Below are positions 6,789-12,154 of a DNA stretch of 12,154 nt, piece by piece. Numbering within the stretch: the stretch's first letter is position 1; the number at the start of each line of letters is the position of its first letter. Under the pieces are notes generated by a model that was given only the letters and a program-made list of their open reading frames with translations, made no database searches and had not been told where the DNA came from. The stretch is from Deltaproteobacteria bacterium (GTDB lineage: Bacteria; JAEEML01), in assembly GCA_016283195.1 (NCBI GenBank), contig JAEEML010000101.1, positions 1 through 12,154 of the forward strand, given 5' to 3'. A program made the position numbers and the translations under genes.

Positions 6789-8498
6789 TTATTTTAAAAT
6801 ACAACGCACTGATTTTGCATTATTTATAGAGCCACTTGTTATTTCTACTCGTTCTGGGCCAACTTGAAGATAATAGCCGTTACCACCTGTACTTTCACTA
6901 GTCCAAAAACCTGCGGCCTTGCCGAAATATTCGTACTTGGTTATATAGTCACCCTGTGTGGAATCATAATATTTATAAGCATGTCCGGCCGGCTGGGCTC
7001 CAAAACCAAAATCATTGCCACCAAGCTCAGGATAATCCGTCCAATATGTTGTTTTATAAATCATGGCCCGGAGTATAGATTGGCTCGTTTTATTTTCATC
7101 AATGTAATTTTTTAGCTCATAAAAATCAGTATCATTTGGCAAACTCCAGCCAGTAGGACAAATATTCTTGGCATTTTCCCAAGTGTATAATAGCCCATAA
7201 ATATAATCCATGTTGCTATTACCACCTGCATAAAAGTAATCTATGCCCTTATAGCGCAAATTATCGGCCATCCAAATCTGTTTTCCGATAGAGACTACCT
7301 GATATGATGTTTGATCCCGCTCGTCAGTAAATTTGCAATAATAAGAATCATCGGCGGAATAATTGCCATTTGGTCTTTGGCAATTAATACAGCGCCCATT
7401 CATGGGAAAGAATCCCGGAGCACAGTGGTCACAGGAGTCACCTGCCCATCCGGCTAAACACCCCTGGCAATTATTTTGCTGGTCAAAGTGGGGCGGACAT
7501 GTAGCGCAATTTGTGCCGCTCCAATGGTTTTCACACTCATTACATTCCGGCCCGGTAAAGTGTGACTTACACTTATCACAATTATTGCCCATGGCATTTG
7601 CCGGGCATATATCGCAATTTTCCCCTGTCCAATAATTTTCACAAACGCCGCAATCCCCCCCGGTAAAATGCGGCTTACATTCAGCACAATTTTCTCCGGT
7701 AAAGTGGTCGGCACAGCGCTCGCAATGTTCACCGCCCCAGCCCGGTATGCAGTGGCAACCATCGCCGCCCAGGCCGTCTGAACAATTGCCTCGTCCGCTA
7801 CATTCACAGGGCTTACAGGTAGGGCCATAATAATCAGGGGCACATTCACTGCAATAGTAGCCGCTAAATGGCGCCTCACAATCACAAAGGCCATCATTGT
7901 TGCATCTGCCATTACCACTGCAATTGAGCCCATTATTGCCAATGGCACGACAGTTGATATCGCATTTGTCTCCAGCCAAACCAGGCAGGCATGATTCACA
8001 ATATGTATCCGGATCAAAACCTTCGGCGCAGGTGGAACAATATGTTCCGGTAAAGCCAATAGAACAAACGCAACTTCCATCATTTTGTATGCCATCTAGG
8101 CAATAACCGTGCCCACTACACACTTTGTAATTTACCTTTGGGCAGGGGGTACAACTTGGGCCATAGTAGCCCTTTAAACAATCTTTACATTCCTTGCTGG
8201 GATCAAATCCCTGGGGACAATTGCCACTGTCTTCAGTTTTACATTCGTCATTGCAGCCATCACCATTTTCCAGATTACCATCATCGCAATCTTCACCATT
8301 TTCTTTAACACCGTTGCCGCAAACAGGCATGCCTATGTCACTTGTAGCATCGGTATCTGATGCCGCATCATGGTCTTTGGACGCTTGAGTATCATTGTTT
8401 GCTTTATTTTGAGCCGGTTCATTTTTTCCACAACTACTTATTATCAGCAAGGTAAAAACAAATAAATGATAACTCAAGAATCCATTCGCAGCTCGCAT
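6789..8498 (-). CDS. Mosaic Cys-rich surface lipoprotein: Myxococcales-type repeat, EGF-like units, 12-residue Cys repeats and FISUMP domain
   Basis: This is a 569-residue lipoprotein. A signal peptide (1-22) ends LLIISSC with lipobox Cys23, followed by a Gln/Asn/Asp/Ser-rich linker (24-57). Residues 60-86 (PVCGNGVKENGEDCDDGN, then GDGCNDEC) are a Myxococcales-type Cys-rich/DUF4215 repeat. Residues 94-260 hold EGF/laminin-EGF-like units (CSGHGYC, CVCSIGFTGTYC, CAPDYYGPTC, CSGRGNC). Residues 262-358 are eight tandem units of about 12 residues. From about 386 to 569 there is a FISUMP domain: YQVVSIGKQIWMADNLRY, GLLYTWENA, CPTGWSLPND, FGFGAQPAG, FWTSES and the final SVRC. About 50 cysteines and the lipobox point to an extracytoplasmic, disulfide-rich stalk carrying a C-terminal globular domain. 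Adhesion or surface binding is inferred. The start is the ATG at 8496-8498, with GGAG 6 bases upstream. A longer frame to a GTG at 8558 would put 20 residues before the signal peptide and has no ribosome site. The gene looks more A/T-rich than its neighbours by eye. Confidence 0.85.
   Translation of the reverse strand: MRAANGFLSYHLFVFTLLIISSCGKNEPAQNKANNDTQASKDHDAASDTDATSDIGMPVCGNGVKENGEDCDDGNLENGDGCNDECKTEDSGNCPQGFDPSKECKDCLKGYYGPSCTPCPKVNYKVCSGHGYCLDGIQNDGSCVCSIGFTGTYCSTCAEGFDPDTYCESCLPGLAGDKCDINCRAIGNNGLNCSGNGRCNNDGLCDCEAPFSGYYCSECAPDYYGPTCKPCECSGRGNCSDGLGGDGCHCIPGWGGEHCERCADHFTGENCAECKPHFTGGDCGVCENYWTGENCDICPANAMGNNCDKCKSHFTGPECNECENHWSGTNCATCPPHFDQQNNCQGCLAGWAGDSCDHCAPGFFPMNGRCINCQRPNGNYSADDSYYCKFTDERDQTSYQVVSIGKQIWMADNLRYKGIDYFYAGGNSNMDYIYGLLYTWENAKNICPTGWSLPNDTDFYELKNYIDENKTSQSILRAMIYKTTYWTDYPELGGNDFGFGAQPAGHAYKYYDSTQGDYITKYEYFGKAAGFWTSESTGGNGYYLQVGPERVEITSGSINNAKSVRCILK
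6792..7343 (-). other. FISUMP domain (Fibrobacter succinogenes major paralogous domain)
   Basis: Residues about 386-569 of the lipoprotein follow the FISUMP order: V-x-IG-x-Q-x-WMA-x-NL (VVSIGKQIWMADNL), YGLLYTWENA, CPTGWSLP, a helix with ELKNYIDEN, GGNDFGFGAQPAG, FWTSES, YYLQVG and a terminal SVRC. Cys447 (CPTGW) and Cys566 (VRC) are the likely disulfide pair. The domain occurs in many surface proteins of Fibrobacterota and Bacteroidota; to my knowledge its ligand is not established. Confidence 0.85.
7425..7715 (-). repeat. Eight-unit tandem repeat, 36-bp period, coding for C-x2-H-[FW]-[TS]-G-x2-C-x2
   Basis: Residues 262-358 split into units starting at Cys262, 274, 286, 298, 310, 322, 334 and 347. 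Examples are CADHFTGENCAE, CKPHFTGGDCGV, CENYWTGENCDI and CKSHFTGPECNE. Seven are exactly 12 residues; the seventh (from Cys334) is 13. Each has two cysteines. The nucleotide copies are diverged, though CCGGTAAA recurs on the plus strand at similar phase, so the array is old rather than a fresh slippage product. Each unit resembles the C-terminal half of an EGF/laminin-EGF module without its N-terminal half. Confidence 0.85.
8241..8321 (-). other. Myxococcales-type Cys-rich repeat (DUF4215-like)
   Basis: Residues 60-86 of the lipoprotein carry the pattern CGNGV-x-E-x-GE-x-CDDGN-x3-GDGC-x3-C (CGNGVKENGEDCDDGN, then GDGCNDEC). This unit is common in secreted and surface proteins of Myxococcota. 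It supports a myxobacterium-related host or a gene shared with one. Confidence 0.85.
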
Positions 8499-8504
8499 AA
8501 TATA

Positions 8505-8508
8505 CTCC
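8505..8508 (-). promoter_or_regulatory. Shine-Dalgarno that decides the lipoprotein start
   Basis: On the minus strand GGAG is followed by TATATT and then the ATG at 8498. The in-frame ATG at 8510, whose own G begins the GGAG, has no ribosome site before it, nor does the distal GTG at 8558. Starting at 8498 also places the signal peptide right at the N-terminus. Confidence 0.6.
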
Positions 8509-8539
8509 ATCGCTCGGATATATACCAAGCTCATGGAGC

Positions 8540-8569
8540 ATAATGACACAAAAGACACTCAATAGCCAA
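8540..8569 (-). promoter_or_regulatory. Candidate sigma-70-like promoter of the lipoprotein gene
   Basis: In the 100-base gap after the RND permease, the minus strand reads TTGGCT (8564-8569), 18 bases, CATTAT (8540-8545). This would give a leader of roughly 35 bases before the ATG at 8498. The boxes are imperfect matches, and read-through from the pump operon is also possible because I see no terminator in the gap. Confidence 0.25.
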
Positions 8570-8598
8570 GATGCTGTAAATAGAATGTAGCTGATTGG

Positions 8599-11500
8599 TT
8601 AGTTCTTTAGAGGTGTGCCGCGATATTGCGGTTCTTTCCGGTGCAGGAAAGAGAGCAAAAGCACATAAACTGTGGGGATAACCAGCAAGGTGAGGAAGGT
8701 GGAGACGGTAAGGCCGCCGATAACCGTCCTGGCCATCGGCGACCAGAGCTCAGAGCCTTCGCCCAATTCCAGAGCCAGGGGAATCATAGCCAAAATAGTG
8801 GTGGCAGCGGTCATAAGAACCGGGCGAAGACGTGAGCGGGCCGCCTCAGCTGCTGCATCAACAAGATTCATCCCCTTTTCCAGGAGCTGCTTAATGTAAT
8901 CCACCAGCACGATACCGTTATTAACAACAATACCAACCAAGATAATGAGCCCGACCAGAGCCGTTATTTGCAAAGTGGTGTGCGTTAAAACCAGCATGAC
9001 CACAACGCCAATCCAGGTGAGCGGCATGGTAAAGAGAATAACAAAAGGCTCCAAAAGCGATTCAAACTGCGAAGCCATAACGGCATAGACCAAAAAGATG
9101 GCTACCACAATGGCGAGGCCCAGGAATTTGAAGGAATCCTGCATATCTTCGGCCGAACCGGCCACTTCGTACATTACGTCGTTATCTTGCGGCAAAGAGT
9201 CGATAACTTCCTGCACCGCTTTGGTCACCACGCCCAAGGTGTAATCGCTCTTTTTGGTAATATCTATAGAAGCCATGCGCTGTTGATTAAAGCGCTGAAT
9301 CTGGCTGGGAGCAATAGTCTCTTCCAATTCGGCTACAGCCCGGAGCGGCAAAACTTTGCCGGTAGGCGCCACAAGCGGCAGCTCAGGCAAAGTGGTTTCT
9401 CTATCGCGGTCGGCTTTACTGGCGCGCACTAAAATATCCCATTCATCACCGGAATCGCGCATGGTACCAGCCTTCATACCCTGAAAATAGGCGGAGACGG
9501 AAACAGCCACTTCACTGGGAGTAATACCGATATTTTTGAGCCGCTCACGGTCCAGTTTAATATTAAACTGCGGCTCGCCCTCTTCGAGAGAGAAAGTCAT
9601 AAACTCAATAGAAGGCACCTTTTCCAAAGTATATTTCAGCTCGGTACCCACTTGTTTCAGCTTATCCAGGTCGTCGCAGAAAATACGCAAATTAATATCG
9701 GCACTATTGCCCATGCCCTGCTTGGTGATTTTTACTTCAATACCGGTGATATCGGCCACCTGGCGGTAAATTTCATCTTCAATCTCGCGTTGCGAACGAG
9801 CGCGCTGCGAGCGCTTGGGCAATTTGACGCGGATATTACCGGCCGAAGCAGAAACACCATTTAGAGCACCAAAGCCATCCTGCACACCAAAGCGGGCATT
9901 GATATTGATGGCCTCCGGAGCGGCCCGGCGGATAGCCGCCTCCACCTCTTTGACCTTGGCGTTAAAGTCTTCCAGCTGGGTGCCCTTTTTGACGTTATAG
10001 GAAACAATGATGTTACCTTGATCCATCTGGCCCATAAAGTCCATATCAAGAAAGGCGATAGTCATAAAAATACTGCCGACAAAAAGCAAAGCGGTAACAA
10101 AGAGAGTCAGCGCTTTGTGCCCCAAAGCCACCGTCATAAAGCGGCCATAAAGATTAGCCAGAGACTCAATCCAGCCGGAAGTAGTGGCGATAAGGCGCTT
10201 AAAGAGGCTGCTTTTTTTACGCACCTCACCCGGAGCATGACGTTTACCCAAAATACGCGAAGTGAGCATAGGAATGAGGGTAACAGCCACGAGCAGAGAC
10301 CCCAGCAAAGAGACGCAAATAACAATACACATATCGCGGAACATTTCGCCGGCAATACCGGGAACAAAGAGAATCGGCACAAAGACAACCAAGGTGGTGA
10401 GAGTGGAAGCACCAACGGCCATATACACCTCACTGGTGCCGTCAACTGCCGCCTGTTTGGCATCTATGTCACGCGTTTTAAAGTGGCGGTAAATATTTTC
10501 CACAACCACGATGGAGTTATCAACCAGCATACCGATAGCCAGAGAGAGGCCGGAGAGCGACATCATATTGAGGGTGACGTTCATCTGCCCCATGGCCGCA
10601 AAAGCCACCAGCATACTGATGGGGATACTCACACCAACGACAATGGAACTTCTAATAGAACCCATGAAGAAGATGAGCACCAAAACAACGGTTAAAATGG
10701 CCTGCCAGGCAGTGTCACCCAGGTTGGCGATGGTGGTATTGATAATATCAGACTGGTCAAAAATAGTAACAATTTCAATACTATCAGGCAATGTGTTTTT
10801 TAAGCTGGCCAGGCGTTTTTTCACATTATTGGCGGCCTGCACGGTGTTGGCGTCGGATTGGCGGCGCACCATAACCATAACTACATCTTCGCCGTTGTTA
10901 CGAGCGTAGTTTTCCACTTCCACAAAGCCATCTTCCACTTCGGCTATATCTTTTAGGGTAATGATGCGGCCGTTTCTGGAACCAACCACTGTTTTTTCTA
11001 TCTCTTCGGTACTTCTAAACTGGCCTTCGGTATAAATACTGTAATCTTTTTGGCCATTATCCATGGAGCCGCCGGGAAGCTGGCGGTTAGCGGCCTGGAT
11101 GGCGCCGATAATTCCGGCTACGCCAAAGCCCATAGCCCGCATACGCTCAATGTCCAGGTTGACATTGACCTGGCGCTCAAGACCACCTATTGTACTGGCT
11201 TCGGCAATACCCTCGGCACGCTCCAAAAAGGGCTCGATGCGCTCTTCGGCAATGTAGCGCAGCTCGGCCGGAGTGTAATTACCTTTGACACCAAACATGA
11301 TAATCGGTTGCATGGAGGGGTCAAAGGCAAAGGCCACCGGCTCCTGCGCATCATCGGGCAGGCTGGCGGCCACCATGTTGACATATTTTTGCACATCCTG
11401 TTCGGCTTTATCCATGTCGTAGCCCCAGTTGAATTCCACCATAACAATGGAAACCGACTGGCTGGAGGTACTGCTAATCTCCTTAATACCGGTAACCGAA

Positions 11501-11715
11501 GCCACCGACTCCTCGATGGGGCGGGTGACCAGAGTTTCGATATCTTCGGGGTTGGCGCCCACATAGGTGGTCATAACAACCACCATGGGGAAATCAATAT
11601 CGGGATAAAGGTCGAGCTTTAACTGCATGAAGTTAAAGACACCAAATCCCGCTATGATGATAAAAAGCATAGAGAGAGTAACTGCCCGGCGGACCGAGAC
11701 CTCAGGTATATTCAT
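8599..11715 (-). CDS. RND efflux transporter permease, HAE1 (AcrB-like) family
   Basis: A full-length 1038-residue inner-membrane proton antiporter, close to AcrB in size (about 1049). The layout is TM1 at about 12-29, a periplasmic loop (30-335) with the typical LKLDLYPDIDFPMV and ETLVTRPIEESVASV, TM2-6 (337-485), TM7 (535-555), a second large loop (556-862), and TM8-12 (865-1022). In TM4 the motif is GMLVDNSIVVVENI: Asp399 is kept, but the second Asp of the AcrB-type DD pair is Asn400. In TM10, GIVVNNGIVLVDYI has Asn where AcrB has its key Lys. Both variants are common in the SwrC/HAE1-like branch. The substrate cannot be told from sequence; drugs, bile salts, lipids or other amphiphiles are typical. 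It lies 32 bases downstream of the membrane-fusion protein, with AGGAG 8 bases before the ATG. No TolC-type gene is in view. Confidence 0.93.
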   Translation of the reverse strand: MNIPEVSVRRAVTLSMLFIIIAGFGVFNFMQLKLDLYPDIDFPMVVVMTTYVGANPEDIETLVTRPIEESVASVTGIKEISSTSSQSVSIVMVEFNWGYDMDKAEQDVQKYVNMVAASLPDDAQEPVAFAFDPSMQPIIMFGVKGNYTPAELRYIAEERIEPFLERAEGIAEASTIGGLERQVNVNLDIERMRAMGFGVAGIIGAIQAANRQLPGGSMDNGQKDYSIYTEGQFRSTEEIEKTVVGSRNGRIITLKDIAEVEDGFVEVENYARNNGEDVVMVMVRRQSDANTVQAANNVKKRLASLKNTLPDSIEIVTIFDQSDIINTTIANLGDTAWQAILTVVLVLIFFMGSIRSSIVVGVSIPISMLVAFAAMGQMNVTLNMMSLSGLSLAIGMLVDNSIVVVENIYRHFKTRDIDAKQAAVDGTSEVYMAVGASTLTTLVVFVPILFVPGIAGEMFRDMCIVICVSLLGSLLVAVTLIPMLTSRILGKRHAPGEVRKKSSLFKRLIATTSGWIESLANLYGRFMTVALGHKALTLFVTALLFVGSIFMTIAFLDMDFMGQMDQGNIIVSYNVKKGTQLEDFNAKVKEVEAAIRRAAPEAININARFGVQDGFGALNGVSASAGNIRVKLPKRSQRARSQREIEDEIYRQVADITGIEVKITKQGMGNSADINLRIFCDDLDKLKQVGTELKYTLEKVPSIEFMTFSLEEGEPQFNIKLDRERLKNIGITPSEVAVSVSAYFQGMKAGTMRDSGDEWDILVRASKADRDRETTLPELPLVAPTGKVLPLRAVAELEETIAPSQIQRFNQQRMASIDITKKSDYTLGVVTKAVQEVIDSLPQDNDVMYEVAGSAEDMQDSFKFLGLAIVVAIFLVYAVMASQFESLLEPFVILFTMPLTWIGVVVMLVLTHTTLQITALVGLIILVGIVVNNGIVLVDYIKQLLEKGMNLVDAAAEAARSRLRPVLMTAATTILAMIPLALELGEGSELWSPMARTVIGGLTVSTFLTLLVIPTVYVLLLSFLHRKEPQYRGTPLKN

Positions 11716-11723
11716 AGGTTTTG

Positions 11724-11728
11724 CTCCT
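11724..11728 (-). promoter_or_regulatory. Shine-Dalgarno of the RND permease
   Basis: AGGAG on the minus strand sits 8 bases before the ATG at 11713-11715, inside the 32-base gap after the fusion-protein gene. It fixes the start, which also gives the expected N-terminus (MNIPEVSVRRAVTLSMLF) leading into TM1. Confidence 0.7.
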
Positions 11729-11747
11729 AAACTCGCGGCAGCGGCCT

Positions 11748-12154
11748 TTAGACGTTGGAATTATCTTTGATAACTTTAACCGAGTCGCCGTTATGCAAAA
11801 TATGCTGGCCCAGGGTCACCACCTTTTCATCGCCGGTAAGCCCTTCCAGAACTTCCACATAATCGCCCTCACGGAAGCCAACTTTGATGACCTTTTTCAC
11901 CGCTTTGCCATTTTCCACCACATAGACATTGGCGGTGCCGTCGGCTTTGCGCTCCATGGTAATGCCGTTCGGGATGGTGAGCACATTGGGGTATTCTTCC
12001 AGCTTGATTTTAACATCAGCCAGCATACCGGGGCGCAGTTCATGGCTCTTGTTGTTCAGCATGGCTTCTATGGTAATGGAGCGGCTGATGCGGTCGATCA
12101 TCGGGCTAACTCTAGTGAGTTTGCCGGTTACCTCCACGCCGGGGGCCGCTTTAC
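11748..12154 (-). CDS. RND efflux membrane-fusion protein (HlyD/AcrA family), C-terminal part
   Basis: The frame runs off the right edge, so only about the last 135 residues are present. They begin in the beta-barrel domain (KAAPGVEVTGKLTRVSPMID, RISRSITIEAML, LRPGMLADVKIKL) and go through the membrane-proximal domain (VLTIPNGITMERK, NVYVVENGKAVKKVIKVG, VEVLEGLTGDEKVVTLGQ) to a short polar tail ending NSNV. This is the standard end of a periplasmic adaptor that joins an RND permease to an outer-membrane channel. The GTG at 12135-12137 is an internal valine codon, not a start, because the barrel strand clearly continues upstream. The RND permease follows 32 bases downstream on the same strand, so the two form an operon. 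Confidence 0.9.
   Translation of the reverse strand, partial: KAAPGVEVTGKLTRVSPMIDRISRSITIEAMLNNKSHELRPGMLADVKIKLEEYPNVLTIPNGITMERKADGTANVYVVENGKAVKKVIKVGFREGDYVEVLEGLTGDEKVVTLGQHILHNGDSVKVIKDNSNV

Noticed and set aside
7425-7715. 36-base periodic repeats that might suggest a CRISPR array
   Set aside because: The period is contiguous, without spacers; the copies are diverged and keep one reading frame with fixed cysteines, so this is a protein repeat.
7454-8095. A 213-residue open frame on the minus strand within the Cys-rich lipoprotein gene
   Set aside because: It is a different frame of the same strand inside a clear coding gene. Its repeats in the product simply mirror the 36-base coding repeats, and it lacks a plausible start context.
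10018-10695. A 225-residue plus-strand open frame, His/Asn-rich
   Set aside because: It lies antisense to well-conserved RND transmembrane helices. The composition (His, Asn, Gly, Thr) is what the reverse complement of hydrophobic codons gives.
11050-11622. A 190-residue plus-strand open frame
   Set aside because: It is the antisense shadow of the first periplasmic loop of the RND permease, with no domain features.
11748-12137. Membrane-fusion protein read as a complete 129-residue gene starting at GTG 12137
   Set aside because: The codons upstream (KAAPG) continue the barrel domain in frame to the window edge, and no signal peptide, lipoyl or hairpin domain is present, so this is a partial gene.

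Overview
The window looks like chromosomal DNA of a Gram-negative, probably Myxococcota/Bradymonadota-like ("deltaproteobacterial") organism. The reasons are a large exported TPR protein followed at once by a TPR lipoprotein, an order and size pattern I associate with the GltD/AgmU-GltE/AglT pair of Myxococcus, and a lipoprotein that opens with a cysteine-rich repeat of the Myxococcales type. That same lipoprotein ends in a FISUMP domain, which I associate with Fibrobacterota, Bacteroidota and gut bacteria, so the assignment is an inference. Base composition is moderate, with A-rich Lys/Glu codons and many GCC/GCT Ala codons.

Left part, plus strand (2-6721). The window opens in the last 80 codons of an ABC-transporter ATPase of the iron-siderophore/cobalamin type. 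After an 86-base gap come three genes that look like one operon. The first is a 1250-residue secreted protein with an SH3b-like domain and many TPR-type helical repeats. The second, 3 bases later, is a 541-residue TPR lipoprotein. The third, 49 bases later, is a 319-residue acidic, apparently cytoplasmic protein that I do not recognise. The first two would form a periplasmic/outer-membrane scaffold; the third could be a cytoplasmic partner, but only its position suggests this.

Right part, minus strand (12154-6789). The order of transcription is the C-terminal end of an RND membrane-fusion protein, then a complete 1038-residue HAE1-type RND permease (32-base gap, clear Shine-Dalgarno), then, 100 bases later, a 569-residue surface lipoprotein. 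The lipoprotein is a mosaic of a Myxococcales-type Cys-rich repeat, EGF/laminin-EGF-like units, an eight-unit array of 12-residue C-x2-H-[FW]-[TS]-G-x2-C repeats, and the FISUMP domain. The permease and fusion protein form the inner-membrane and periplasmic parts of a tripartite efflux pump; no outer-membrane channel is in view. The lipoprotein gene converges with the TPR operon across a 67-base gap.

No tRNA, rRNA, CRISPR, insertion sequence or integrase gene is visible. The two most unusual items are the mosaic Cys-rich lipoprotein and the TPR pair with its unknown third gene. I see no complete new system and do not claim one.
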